Counted from the first letter of the stretch, positions 36,487-45,097 are shown. The stretch is 64,000 nt of DNA from RI-106 sp964496875 (GCA_964496875.1 CAZCBH010000001.1:1-64000), one strand, 5' to 3'. Notes: generated by a model not told the origin, from the letters alone. A program made the numbers and translations.

Positions 36487-37167
36487 ATGATTGAAAAGGC
36501 TTTAGGAGAACTCGATTTTGCAAGCCATTGCGATGACACCAGCAAAAAGTCGGGTGGGATACTAGATAGCGTAAACTTTGTCAGGCTCTCGGCCTTTGAA
36601 GAATGCCGTAAGTCGACTGTGCTTTCAGGAGAAGTCTCCTGTTGCAATCAGGTTTTCCGCCGGTTTCGCCTGAGGGCGGACAGGGAGGTCGTCCTCGATT
36701 TCTGGCATCGGGGCTTTAGTGTGGATGACAGCATAGCCAATGAGTTCTTTCGTCTGGTTTCAAGCCCCCAATCGGTCTCTCCGGAGAGGCTGGCTCCCAT
36801 AGCCGATGTTCTCGGACCGATTGCCGTAACTGCCAGATGCCAGACAGAGCCTGATATCGCCTCTATGATTCCGATCAAGATAGAAAGCTCGGAAGTAAGA
36901 ACCATCAATTCCAAGAACGTCCTTTTCGTATTCTGGTCCGACATCAACCAGGAGCGAATGCACATCAGTCTTTTCGTAGACTCTCGCTGTGACGGTCTTA
37001 AAGTGGACGAGATCCACTTCTCTATTCCGGCTGATTCCATGGAGTCCGTCGCCCAGGTCGTGGCCGAGACCCTGGAATCCATTCAATGGAATATTCTCTC
37101 GCCACCGCCAATTCCGGGATTTGTACCTTCTATGTTTTCCGGGGTTTCAGCAGTACCGACAATTTAG
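36487..37167 (+). CDS. Protein of unknown function
   Basis: 226 aa, apparently cytoplasmic, with no signal peptide. The sequence looks globular, with alternating strands (FRLRADREVVLDFWHRGFSV, NVLFVFWSDINQERMHISLF) and one helix near the C-terminus (DSMESVAQVVAETLESIQW). Several cysteines lie in the first 60 residues (CDDTS, FEECRKS, VSCCNQ), which could bind a metal. No family recognised. A TPR gene begins about five bases after its stop or slightly inside it. Confidence 0.6.
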   Translation: MIEKALGELDFASHCDDTSKKSGGILDSVNFVRLSAFEECRKSTVLSGEVSCCNQVFRRFRLRADREVVLDFWHRGFSVDDSIANEFFRLVSSPQSVSPERLAPIADVLGPIAVTARCQTEPDIASMIPIKIESSEVRTINSKNVLFVFWSDINQERMHISLFVDSRCDGLKVDEIHFSIPADSMESVAQVVAETLESIQWNILSPPPIPGFVPSMFSGVSAVPTI

Positions 37168-37172
37168 ACAAT

Positions 37173-37838
37173 TTGAGATTTTCTGTTTTGTCCAAAGGTT
37201 TGGTTACGCTAATTTTGGCAGTTTCATTCACCTGCTCTACCTTCTCCGCTGAAGCCCAGAGTTATAACGCTCGCTGGGCTGCTTACATCAATCAGGGCGG
37301 CATCTGCATGGAGAAAAAAGAGTATAAAAAGGCGGAAGCTTTTTTTGAGCGCTCTTTGCTGGAATCCAAAAGTTTCGGCAACCGCTCCAAAGAGATGGCT
37401 TCGAGTATCAATGCCCTGGCTGGTGTTCATATGGAGCAGAAACATTGGAAAGAGGCAGAGTCCTATCTGGTTCTTGCTCTATCTATGCGAGAAGACTTGC
37501 TCTCTGAGCGCGATCCTCGCATCGCCAATACATGCTTTAATCTGGGAGTCTGCTGTTATAAACAGGATAAGCTCTCTGAAGCCGGGCACTATTTCGAACG
37601 GGCTCTCGATACTCGCTATTCATATAAATCCGGTAAACCCGAGGACCCTCATATAGCAGAAGAGTTGATCTGGCTCTCTAGAGTCTATGCCAGGCAGGGC
37701 AGGCAGACCGATGCCATAGAGGTGTTGGAACAAGCTCTTTCTATCAAAAAGAAAAAGTTGGGATCCGCCCATGCTGACATTAAGAGTCTCGAAATCGAGC
37801 TGGACAAACTGAAGAAGAATGCCGGAGGGAGGGAGTGA
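37173..37838 (+). CDS. Secreted TPR protein
   Basis: 221 aa from TTG 37173, chosen because it follows the previous stop and opens the signal sequence (RFSVLSKGLVTLILAVSFTC, cleavage near AEAQ-SY). An in-frame ATG at 37086 inside the previous gene and a TTG at 37188 are alternatives. About four kinesin-light-chain-type TPRs fill the mature part (CMEKKEYKKAEAFFERSLLE, HWKEAESYLVLALSMREDLL, LSEAGHYFERALDTRYSYKS, AIEVLEQALSIKKKKLGSAH). It probably shares a transcript with the upstream unknown gene. Confidence 0.72.
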   Translation: MRFSVLSKGLVTLILAVSFTCSTFSAEAQSYNARWAAYINQGGICMEKKEYKKAEAFFERSLLESKSFGNRSKEMASSINALAGVHMEQKHWKEAESYLVLALSMREDLLSERDPRIANTCFNLGVCCYKQDKLSEAGHYFERALDTRYSYKSGKPEDPHIAEELIWLSRVYARQGRQTDAIEVLEQALSIKKKKLGSAHADIKSLEIELDKLKKNAGGRE

Positions 37839-37843
37839 AGCCT

Positions 37844-38587
37844 TTACCAGGGCACTTTGTTGATATCTTTGGGTAAAGGACTGCCGGACTGACCCCAGTA
37901 GTTGTCCGGAGTAGTATAAGGTTTGGTCGGCAAGCTGACCGGAGGGCCGTTCGAGGAATAATAATTTCCCGAAGCGCTGGAATCGGTCGTGGAAGGCGCG
38001 TAATAGTTGCCAGAAGCTTTGCTGGGACTGCTTTGATGGAAATAGGTCCCGCCCATTTCATTGAATGGTCCATAGCCGGCAGACCAGGCTGGACCGGCAG
38101 AATCGAAGCCCCAACCTCCATATCCGCCCCAGCTTCCCCAGCCGCTATAACCACCCCAGCCATGCCAGCCTCTATATCCGCCCCAGCCGTTATAACCACC
38201 AAAGCCGCCTCTGTAACTGCTGAAATATGGGTTGAAGCCTGAAAAACCTGAGAAGCCTGAATTAAAACCGGCATAGCCCCTGATGGCTCTATTGAAGATA
38301 CCGGCATTGCTAGTGGTGGCATCCGGAGCCCCTATCATAGACGGAGGGGCGCCTATGATAACCGTGGGGGTTGTCGAGGGGGTGCTCTGACTCTGCCCGG
38401 CGTTTAGAATAGTGGTATAGGACCCGAGCCCTTCCAGCCGTTTTTGGGAATCGGCGAATGGATTTTTCGAAAAGTCCGCAGCCATTGCTTCTGTCTGGAG
38501 TTGGAGAAGAGTTAGCAGGACCAGGCAGAGTCCGGAAATCAATCCTTTTTTACGCTTCCCGGTTTTGGTACTGGACTTTTCTGCCAT
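37844..38587 (-). CDS. Secreted Gly/Trp/Tyr-rich protein
   Basis: 247 aa. Signal peptide LISGLCLVLLTLLQLQTEAM with cleavage near AMAAD. After a Ser/Thr-rich part, residues about 105-175 are a low-complexity run of GGYNGWGGYRGWHGWGGY-type units rich in Gly, Trp, Tyr and Phe. The tail is Ser/Asn/Tyr-rich with two ASGNYY motifs. Such composition suggests an exported structural or adhesive protein, possibly aggregating through aromatic stickers (inference). No family recognised. Its stop lies five bases from that of the convergent TPR gene. Confidence 0.7.
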   Translation of the reverse strand: MAEKSSTKTGKRKKGLISGLCLVLLTLLQLQTEAMAADFSKNPFADSQKRLEGLGSYTTILNAGQSQSTPSTTPTVIIGAPPSMIGAPDATTSNAGIFNRAIRGYAGFNSGFSGFSGFNPYFSSYRGGFGGYNGWGGYRGWHGWGGYSGWGSWGGYGGWGFDSAGPAWSAGYGPFNEMGGTYFHQSSPSKASGNYYAPSTTDSSASGNYYSSNGPPVSLPTKPYTTPDNYWGQSGSPLPKDINKVPW

Positions 38588-38907
38588 CGGACATCCTCTT
38601 TTCTCGTTCTTTCCTGGGACCTATCCATTTTAATGGTTTATCGGCAATATTTTGACAGAGTTTTCTGAGGATGGTTCATTGACAGCACGGTAAGTTTATT
38701 TTCTGTTTCGGGAACAGTTTGGCACTGACCGCGTCTTCAAGAAAAGTTGCCATTCTAGAAAGGCTCTTCTAAGTAAGTTTATCGTTTTTTGAAATTGACG
38801 GTTGTTCGTCGCATGAAGTCCGTTGACCGGTTCTCCTTGAACATGCGCAACCTGAATGCTGTTCGGCTCGATTTTAAAAGATACATAGATACGTAGGTTC
38901 ATTGAAT
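38588..38907. other. Divergent intergenic region
   Basis: 320 AT-rich bases between the Gly/Trp-rich gene (-) and the SRPBCC gene (+). I see no credible ORF, repeat or terminator, only a weak TAGAA/TTCTA dyad near 38757. Confidence 0.4.
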
Positions 38908-39555
38908 ATGGAAACACCAGAAAAAAGAAGCAGCAGAAAGCTTACGATGGTTGCATTGAGTATGGCTGCGTTTATCTCCTTAGCGGCGGCTCAAGAGAGT
39001 TTTGCAATCTCGACTGACTACAAGAAGGTTGCTGCGGTTACCCGCGATGCTCAGCTTTCCGGTGGTCAGATTGTTCAGGAGAAAGTGAAGATAGGTGATC
39101 GGGAGTTTCATGTCACAAGGGCTATGATTAATTCCAGCCCGGAGCATGTCTGGTCCTATCTGACCGATTATGACAAGGCACCGAGCGTCTTCTCCAACCT
39201 CAAGAAAATCCGTTTATTAGACCAAAAGGATAACCGCAAGAAAGTAGAATTCGAGGTCGTCTCCCTGGGTGGACTGGTGAAATACGATTATGTTCTTCAT
39301 GTGGTGGAGAGCGAGCCGCACCAGATGGAGTGGAGTCGTGCCAGCGGTGCCTTCAAAGCAAATGATGGTTTCTGGTCCCTGGAGCCTGTTGAGGGTGGCA
39401 AGTACACCCGGGTCACCTATGCCAAACACATCGACGGCGGGCTTTTTGTCCCGAGGATGATCGTAGACAAACAGCTCAAGAGCACCATGCCTAATGTAAT
39501 CGCCAATTTGAGAAGCGCTGTCGCTTCTGATAGGAAGCGAATTGCCCAAAAGTAA
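38908..39555 (+). CDS. Secreted SRPBCC (START-like) domain protein
   Basis: 215 aa from ATG 38908 (a TTG two codons earlier is also possible). Signal peptide LTMVALSMAAFISLAAAQES, cleavage near SFA-IS. The mature protein is one SRPBCC/polyketide-cyclase-like domain: REFHVTRAMINSSPEHVWSY is the first strand and helix, KAPSVFSNLKKIRLL the next block, and FVPRMIVDKQLKSTMPNVIA the long C-terminal helix. It should bind a hydrophobic ligand in the periplasm; the ligand is unknown. Monocistronic by layout, 76 bases before the isoaspartyl methyltransferase gene. Confidence 0.8.
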   Translation: METPEKRSSRKLTMVALSMAAFISLAAAQESFAISTDYKKVAAVTRDAQLSGGQIVQEKVKIGDREFHVTRAMINSSPEHVWSYLTDYDKAPSVFSNLKKIRLLDQKDNRKKVEFEVVSLGGLVKYDYVLHVVESEPHQMEWSRASGAFKANDGFWSLEPVEGGKYTRVTYAKHIDGGLFVPRMIVDKQLKSTMPNVIANLRSAVASDRKRIAQK

Positions 39556-39631
39556 CCCTGAAAAGTCTAGTCGAATCTCAGCACTTCTTTGCTAAACTGT
39601 AGATCGGCAGGGTCATGCCGGAGGACAGTGG

Positions 39632-40408
39632 ATGCATTTCTTCAACTGGCGGAAGTTCCTGGGAGGCATGACCGCACTGGGTTTGCTTTCTTTCGCTTCA
39701 AGCGGTTGTGCTCAGGAGAAAGTCAAAGCTGACGGTGAAGGGGAGGCTGAAACGATTCAACTCAAGTACGATAGACAGAATGATCAACTTGTTGCCGATC
39801 TTCGCAGCAAAGGAATAGCCAATGAGACCGTTTTGAAAGCGCTCAGAGAGACACCGCGGCATTTATTCGTGCCTGAATCCGTAAGAGACTCGAGCTATGA
39901 GGACAACGCGCTTCCCATCGGTTTGAAACAGACGATTTCGCAACCTTATGTAGTCGCTTACATGACCGAGGTCTTGCAATTGGCGCCGTCAGACAGAGTA
40001 CTCGAAGTCGGCACAGGATCGGGATATCAGGCTGCGATACTGTCGAAACTGGTGAAGAAGGTCTATTCTATAGAGATTCTGGAGCCACTGGCCACGAGGG
40101 CGAGGCTGGCTCTCGATGCTTTATCTGTCGACAATGTTGTGATTCGGGTGGGCGATGGCTACAAAGGATGGCCTGACCAGGCTCCGTTCGACGCCATTAT
40201 CGTCACTGCCGCACCGAATGAGATACCGCAAGCTTTAGTGAATCAGCTCAAAGAAGGCGGCAAGATGATATTGCCGGTAGGCAAAGGAGACTTGCAATGG
40301 CTGGTTTTAATCACCAGAGAAAACGGCATGACAAAAGAAAAACAGCTGATTCCCGTTCGCTTCGTACCTATGGTGCATGGTTCGGAAAGGCAGTCAGGAT
40401 TCAATTAG
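39632..40408 (+). CDS. pcm: Protein-L-isoaspartate O-methyltransferase with lipoprotein signal
   Basis: 258 aa. PIMT methylates isoaspartyl residues in aged proteins with SAM, starting their repair. Typical blocks: ALRETPRHLFVPESVRD, ALPIGLKQTISQPYVVAYMT, then the SAM site RVLEVGTGSGYQAAILSKL and FDAIIVTAAPNEIPQALVNQ. The oddity is the N-terminus: GGMTALGLLSFASSGC fits a lipoprotein signal with Cys 26, followed by a charged linker. This would place the enzyme outside the cytoplasm, where SAM is not expected. A few secreted PIMTs are known in other bacteria. Convergent with the NTF2-like gene. Confidence 0.88.
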   Translation: MHFFNWRKFLGGMTALGLLSFASSGCAQEKVKADGEGEAETIQLKYDRQNDQLVADLRSKGIANETVLKALRETPRHLFVPESVRDSSYEDNALPIGLKQTISQPYVVAYMTEVLQLAPSDRVLEVGTGSGYQAAILSKLVKKVYSIEILEPLATRARLALDALSVDNVVIRVGDGYKGWPDQAPFDAIIVTAAPNEIPQALVNQLKEGGKMILPVGKGDLQWLVLITRENGMTKEKQLIPVRFVPMVHGSERQSGFN

Positions 40409-40409
40409 A

Positions 40410-40868
40410 TTAGCGATAAGATTTCTTCCTCTTACCGATTTGTCCTTTAGGCGGACTTACTTTGCCAGTCCATGAATGGTGCTTTATTTTCCAGGCACCC
40501 GCTTCTCGCAGCATCTCAACCCGAACTTTGGCCTTGGTTACTTGATCCCAGTCCTTGGCGTAGCCGGTGGCTTCTATGAAAGCCATGTCGCCGACAACCT
40601 CTTCCTTTACTACGGTAAATTTGCCGATATAACTCTTCTTGAGCTTTTCGAGCTGTTTTGCGGCTGCTTCACCTTCGAGACTGAGCATGTTGTTACGGGT
40701 TCGGTCGATAAAGTAAGGCGCCACATCATAAATACTTCTGGCGTAGTAGACCCTGGCGAGATACTGTTTATAGATATCGCTGGGTTTGTAGCCTCCTGCC
40801 TGAGCCGGCATCGCAGAGAATGCCACCATTGCCAGAAGCGAGATTAAGAGGAAGAATTTTTTGTTCAT
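40410..40868 (-). CDS. Secreted NTF2-like small protein
   Basis: 152 aa from ATG 40868, which opens the signal peptide KKFFLLISLLAMVAFSAMPA (cleavage AQA-GG). The mature part (AARSIYDVAPYFIDRTRN-like helices, then GKFTVVKEEVVGDMAFIEA, then VEMLREAGAWKIKHHSW) has the strand order and final W-K-I-x-x-x-x-W strand of NTF2-like/DUF4878 domains. Function unknown. Last gene of a minus-strand run with ilvE, a TPR gene and a CsgG-like gene upstream. Confidence 0.72.
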   Translation of the reverse strand: MNKKFFLLISLLAMVAFSAMPAQAGGYKPSDIYKQYLARVYYARSIYDVAPYFIDRTRNNMLSLEGEAAAKQLEKLKKSYIGKFTVVKEEVVGDMAFIEATGYAKDWDQVTKAKVRVEMLREAGAWKIKHHSWTGKVSPPKGQIGKRKKSYR

Positions 40869-40882
40869 AATCTTATTATGAC

Positions 40883-41836
40883 TTATCTCGCTGCGATTTT
40901 GTTTCCGGCGGAGGCATAAACAGGAGTGAGCCAATGGCTGTAGGCATCCATCTTGCCGTGGGTTATTGCTTCGTAGGTGTCTAGAATTCGCTTTGTGAAG
41001 TCCCCCATCTTGCCATCGGCTATTTTACGCTTGTCGACTTCCACCACCGGTACCACCTGGGCGCCGGTGCCGCAGAAGAAGAGTTCGTCGGCGGTGTAGA
41101 TTTCGCTCCTGTCGATTTTTCTCTCTTTGACTTTGATACCGAACTCTTTATCGGCAAACTCGGCGATGGTATTTCTGGTGATACCAACCAGAATGTTTTC
41201 GTAGCTGGGCGGTGTTATAAGCTCTCCATTCTTGACCATGTAGATATTCATGGCGGATCCTTCTGCGACATGTCCGTTCTGGTCGAGGACAATACAATCG
41301 TCGAAGCCCATGTTATAAGCATCTGTCTTGGCTAATGCCGTATTGGCGTAGGCGCCCGAGATTTTTGCCCGTGGTGGAATGGCGTTGTCATCGACCCGCC
41401 GCCAGCTGGAGACCATCACTTTCAGTCCGTCTTCGGCTTTGAAATAGGCGCCGAAAGGTACCGTATAGATAAAGAATTCGGATGGATTGTTCTGAAGACC
41501 TGGACCGACCATAATGCTCGCTTTGTAGGCGAAGGGTCTTATATAGGTGTCGGTTTTAGGATTGTTCTTTTTGAGCAATTCGATGGTGAGATCACAGAGC
41601 TCTTCTGCCGAGTGTTTGCACTCGATGTGCAAGATTTTTATGTTGTCCAGCATCCGCAGGTAATGCTCTTTCATACGAAACACGAAAAGTTCATTCTTCT
41701 CTTCGTTCCAGTAGGCTCGAATCCCTTCGAAGACTCCGGTGCCGTACTGAAGAGCATGGGTTCTGATGCTTATCTTCGCATCCTCTTCGGGTACTATCTC
41801 TCCCTGGAAAAATGCATAGGACTTATTCTCGGACAC
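40883..41836 (-). CDS. ilvE: Branched-chain amino acid aminotransferase
   Basis: 317 aa PLP enzyme of fold type IV catalysing the last step of Val, Leu and Ile synthesis. GTG start with AAGGGAG seven bases upstream. Typical blocks: RTHALQYGTGVFEGIRAY, IRPFAYKASIMVGPG, PPRAKISGAYANTALAK with the PLP Lys 158, NGHVAEGSAMNIYMV, GITRNTIAEFA and ELFFCGTGAQVVPVVEVD. It is 14 bases before the NTF2-like gene and 26 bases after the TPR gene, so it is probably transcribed with these unrelated envelope genes. Confidence 0.93.
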   Translation of the reverse strand: MSENKSYAFFQGEIVPEEDAKISIRTHALQYGTGVFEGIRAYWNEEKNELFVFRMKEHYLRMLDNIKILHIECKHSAEELCDLTIELLKKNNPKTDTYIRPFAYKASIMVGPGLQNNPSEFFIYTVPFGAYFKAEDGLKVMVSSWRRVDDNAIPPRAKISGAYANTALAKTDAYNMGFDDCIVLDQNGHVAEGSAMNIYMVKNGELITPPSYENILVGITRNTIAEFADKEFGIKVKERKIDRSEIYTADELFFCGTGAQVVPVVEVDKRKIADGKMGDFTKRILDTYEAITHGKMDAYSHWLTPVYASAGNKIAAR

Positions 41837-41862
41837 GATTTGCTCCCTTTAAATTACTGATT

Positions 41863-42375
41863 CTAAATCTGGTTCTTACAGTGGGTCACTCTCTCTTCCA
41901 CAGCTTTTCTTTTGCCTCCTTCCGGCTCGAGATCCACATATTTCTGGAAGGATTCCGCCGCCGATTTCCACTCTTTGTCCTGCTCGCAGGAGACCCCCAG
42001 GTAATAGTGCCCCCAGGGGTACTTAGGATCGACTTCGGTTGCTTTTCTGAACTCGGCTTTGGCTTCGGATAACTTTCCTTTCCTCTTTAAAGCTTGTCCC
42101 AGTGCGGTGTGGCAAGCTCCGGATTCCGGATATTTGCTTACTTTGGAGGAGAAAATTTTGATCGCTTTATCAGTATTGCCAATCTGGAGTTCATGATGCC
42201 CTTTCTCCAGCTTCTTTTCGTAGTCTGTTTCAGACTTGGCTGCGCAGGGTATTGCCTGAAACGCGTAGATTGCAAGGACAGCGGCAACGACGCTGAACGC
42301 CGTTGCCGCTTTGAGTCCGTATTGCTGTGGAGAGTCTAGGGTTCCGGAGGTCCTTTGTCTGGCAGTAGTGTTCAT
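41863..42375 (-). CDS. Membrane-anchored or secreted TPR protein
   Basis: 170 aa from ATG 42375, chosen for its AAGGAG six bases upstream; an in-frame GTG at 42429 is less likely. A hydrophobic segment at about 22-43 (AATAFSVVAAVLAIYAFQAI) acts as signal or anchor. Three TPRs follow (IGNTDKAIKIFSSKVSKYPE, GKLSEAKAEFRKATEVDPKY, KEWKSAAESFQKYVDLEPEG). Function unknown. In line with csgG-like, ilvE and NTF2-like genes on the same strand. Confidence 0.78.
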   Translation of the reverse strand: MNTTARQRTSGTLDSPQQYGLKAATAFSVVAAVLAIYAFQAIPCAAKSETDYEKKLEKGHHELQIGNTDKAIKIFSSKVSKYPESGACHTALGQALKRKGKLSEAKAEFRKATEVDPKYPWGHYYLGVSCEQDKEWKSAAESFQKYVDLEPEGGKRKAVEERVTHCKNQI

Positions 42376-42434
42376 GGCTTCTCCTTCATAAGTACCAACC
42401 TGGACTATTTCAACTCTCGTGGTGTTCACCGACC

Positions 42435-43496
42435 CTATTGAGTCGACTCTTCGGTCGATTCGGCTCCTTTGGAATCAGAGCTGAGAACGGTACCGGTAAC
42501 GGTGGCAGTTACTTTCTTGACCACATCGCCGACTCTCACACCGGTACCATCGGAAATTTTACCGGTGGAAGAGGTGGTATCGACTTCTGTGAGGGCGATG
42601 GTGGCAACGGTCTTGAACATCTCTTTGATTACCTTACCGCTGTCCGGGTCACGGATGGTTTTGTAGGCTCTCTCAACATGCAGTTTGTTGCCTACGGCAA
42701 GACCGTTCTGTTTACCGAGGTTGACGATCACCGTATCACCGGTGACATCGGCTATTTTGCCCTGAACATCGGCCTGGGCGATGGATTTGTTATCGGGAAT
42801 GCGGTTAGCCATGCCGATAAGCTGAGAACCGACAGCATCGACCGCTTGCATGGTAGCTTCTCCGGCTATCGAAGAGGCAAATCCGGAAGAGTCGAATCCG
42901 ACATCGGCACCTGCTCCCCATAGTGAAGCGCCACTTCTGGTGGATACACCGTCGCCATGGGTGGCAGCGAGAATCTCTCCGGTGGCGGTGTCGACGATTC
43001 TAGCGTCGATGGCTACTTTCGCTTTACCTTTTTTGACTCTCATACCACCGCCGAAGCCACCGAATCCTCCTACATAAGGGATGTATCTGGTGGCGGCGCC
43101 AATACCGGCACCGACATTCATGCTCGAGTTTTCGAAGCCGAAGTGGGTAACGGTTCCGACTACGATTGCGTCAACGCTCAAGAGTTTACCGATTTTGATG
43201 GCGGTGGAGTTGTCGGCTCTATCCGATACCGAGAAGTTTTGCTCTTTCAATATCTGGTCGAGGATCTGTCTTTCTACCACCGAAAAAGTGCCGTCATTGA
43301 CCAGTTTGGTGACTAGAAGTGTGGTGATACCTTTACCTACGTCGACTGTGCCGACATAGCTCTGGACCGCCCCGTATTCAAAAGGCAGTACGGCTACACG
43401 CCGCTTGGCATCTGCTTTTGCCGGGGGCGCATAGACCAGAGTGGTCATCACAAAGGCAAGAGTCATAATGACCGAGCCGATTTTTCGAAAGTTCAT
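42435..43496 (-). CDS. CsgG-family secreted protein
   Basis: 353 aa. Signal peptide IGSVIMTLAFVMTTLVYAPP, cleavage near AKADA, without a lipobox Cys (classic CsgG is a lipoprotein). Residues about 30-230 match the CsgG/curli-assembly fold: RRVAVLPFEYG, GITTLLVTKLVNDGTFSVVE, ILDQILKEQNFSV, IGKLLSVDAIVVGTVTHFG and AIDARIVDTATGEILAATHG. A C-terminal beta domain (ADVTGDTVIVNLGKQNGLAV) resembles flagellar FlgT-C/LpoB-like partners. The family builds outer-membrane export pores or envelope regulators. No curli subunit genes are nearby, so a curli role is not supported. Confidence 0.82.
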   Translation of the reverse strand: MNFRKIGSVIMTLAFVMTTLVYAPPAKADAKRRVAVLPFEYGAVQSYVGTVDVGKGITTLLVTKLVNDGTFSVVERQILDQILKEQNFSVSDRADNSTAIKIGKLLSVDAIVVGTVTHFGFENSSMNVGAGIGAATRYIPYVGGFGGFGGGMRVKKGKAKVAIDARIVDTATGEILAATHGDGVSTRSGASLWGAGADVGFDSSGFASSIAGEATMQAVDAVGSQLIGMANRIPDNKSIAQADVQGKIADVTGDTVIVNLGKQNGLAVGNKLHVERAYKTIRDPDSGKVIKEMFKTVATIALTEVDTTSSTGKISDGTGVRVGDVVKKVTATVTGTVLSSDSKGAESTEESTQ

Positions 43497-43632
43497 ATAC
43501 CTATCCCCTGCTATTGATGGTGATCGCCCGACATCGAGGTCGCGTTGCGAAATTTATGATGATAGAAGAGTCTACTCAGGTCACTTTAGATCATAAATAG
43601 CAATTTTGCCTGATGTGAATTAAATGATACAG

Positions 43633-43677
43633 AAAAGACAGGCTCGCTACCGTAATTTAGGAGAGACCCTGTCTTTT
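43633..43677 (-). terminator. Stem-loop terminator after the alaS operon
   Basis: A perfect 10-bp stem (AAAAGACAGG at 43633-43642 with CCTGTCTTTT at 43668-43677) closes a loop of about 25 bases. On the minus strand the stem ends in TTTT, 23 bases after the stop of the secreted-protein gene. Confidence 0.6.
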
Positions 43678-43699
43678 GGATTTTTTATTTTGGTTCGAC

Positions 43700-44653
43700 T
43701 TATTTGTTTAGTTGTTTCTTGACCTTGGCGTGCGCGTCTTCCAGCGCTTTCTTCTCCATCTTCAAGACCTTGTCCATAGCTTGCAATTCGGCCTGTTTGG
43801 AAGAGGTAGAGGTGCTTGTTCCTTTGGTACTCTTATTTTTCACTAATCTCTTCTGGGGAGCACCTTTCAAGTGGGCACTATAAGAGGCGATCAAACCTCT
43901 GGCTTTCTTAGAATATCTGGACTTGGCAGGAATCTGCTTGAGTATCGCCACCGCTGTCGAATACTTGCCTTTGGCGGCATTGGCTTCTGCGTTCTTGAGA
44001 TTATCGAGAGCCGCCTTTTCTGCAGCAAACTCTTCCATTAAGCCACGCACGTTCTGAAAGTGGGGAGAGTCCGGGCTGACCAGTCTGAGCGAGTTAATGG
44101 CAGCATCATACTCTTCAGAATCGGCCATTATCTGGGCGCTGACTATTTTTTCTCTGGTATCTATTTCTACCTGTACCGCTCTTTCGATGGGACCCATCGC
44201 TCTTTCGGCAGCTCCCTGAATCGCTTCTCTGGCAGCACTGTCGACCAGGGCTTTATTCAAGGGGGCTCCCGGAGTGAGGGAGAAGTCCTGCTTATACTGC
44301 TGGACCGCCACCGAAGAGAGGACCTGGCCGCCTGCGGTTTTGACCAGAACCGTACCGTTATAGCGAATCTGTCCGCTCATCTGATCCATGAACTCTTTGA
44401 TGTTGCATACCACATACCAATCCGGATTGACCGTACTGAGGGCGACATTGTTGTTCATCTCCAGTTGTCCTGAGATACGGTCGACTATCGATTGCTCGAT
44501 GCCGCTTCCTCCGCCGCAGACCACGGCGATTCTCACCGGCGGCACCGCAGCCGATGCCGGGAGAAGACAGAATATTCCGATAAGAGCCGACAGGCAGAGA
44601 GCAAGAGTCTTCTTATAGACCTGTCGGATGATCTTTGATGATGCTGCTGACAC
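43700..44653 (-). CDS. Secreted protein of unknown function with half-TPR module
   Basis: 317 aa from a GTG with AAGGAG seven bases upstream. Signal peptide LALCLSALIGIFCLLPASA. The first mature domain (RIAVVCGGGSGIEQSIVDRI, then NPDWYVVCNIKEFMDQM) resembles CsgG/LPP20-type envelope domains. Residues about 185-260 are helical and contain AVAILKQIPAKSRYSKKARG, which aligns residue for residue with the ectodomain of the large kinase (AIKELKKVPKDSSRFDEAKE). The C-terminus is Lys-rich coiled coil. Third gene of the alaS-rnhA operon, 24 bases after rnhA. Confidence 0.7.
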   Translation of the reverse strand: MSAASSKIIRQVYKKTLALCLSALIGIFCLLPASAAVPPVRIAVVCGGGSGIEQSIVDRISGQLEMNNNVALSTVNPDWYVVCNIKEFMDQMSGQIRYNGTVLVKTAGGQVLSSVAVQQYKQDFSLTPGAPLNKALVDSAAREAIQGAAERAMGPIERAVQVEIDTREKIVSAQIMADSEEYDAAINSLRLVSPDSPHFQNVRGLMEEFAAEKAALDNLKNAEANAAKGKYSTAVAILKQIPAKSRYSKKARGLIASYSAHLKGAPQKRLVKNKSTKGTSTSTSSKQAELQAMDKVLKMEKKALEDAHAKVKKQLNK

Positions 44654-44677
44654 TGTTTTCTCCTTGTTCTTTGGTTC

Positions 44678-45097
44678 TTACTGGCCGCGATCCATGGCCT
44701 GATTGGCCAGTTTATCAGCTTCTTTGTTCAGAGCCCGTTCGACATGGACAATGTGAAACTGGCTGAATCTACGAGACAGTCCCTTGGCTGTCTCATATAA
44801 AGGTTTGAGGTTCTGGTTTTTGACCCTGTATTGACCGAGCATCTGTTTGACGATAAGCTCCGAGTCCATTCTCACTTCGACATCGTCGACACCCAGTTCC
44901 AGCGCTTTTTCCAGACCGATAATCAAGCCGGTGTACTCGGCGAAATTATTGGTGTTGACTCCGAGAAATTTGTTGACTTCACCGATGGTTGCACCGTCTC
45001 CGCCTTTGTCTTTGACCAGGGCGCCAGCCCCGGAAGGTCCGGGATTGCCCCTCGAGCCTCCGTCGGCATAGACTATTGCACTTTTGCTGCTAGCCAC
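44678..45097 (-). CDS. rnhA: Ribonuclease HI
   Basis: 139 aa, typical for the short RNase H type found in cyanobacteria and archaea. It degrades RNA in RNA-DNA hybrids. All four acidic catalytic positions are in place: VYADGGSRGNPGPSGAGAL (Asp 12), NNFAEYTGLIIGLEKAL (Glu), VRMDSELIVKQM (Asp) and ALNKEADKLANQA (Asp). It lacks the basic protrusion of E. coli RNase HI. Lies 25 bases downstream of alaS and is probably co-transcribed with it. Confidence 0.93.
   Translation of the reverse strand: MASSKSAIVYADGGSRGNPGPSGAGALVKDKGGDGATIGEVNKFLGVNTNNFAEYTGLIIGLEKALELGVDDVEVRMDSELIVKQMLGQYRVKNQNLKPLYETAKGLSRRFSQFHIVHVERALNKEADKLANQAMDRGQ

Noticed and set aside
38696..38917. 73-codon minus-strand frame before the SRPBCC gene
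   Set aside because: It overlaps the start of the SRPBCC gene and has no ribosome site, domain or sensible composition.
42435..43496. Curli secretion system
   Set aside because: The protein has the CsgG fold, but lacks the lipobox Cys, and no csgA, csgB, csgE or csgF-like gene is present.
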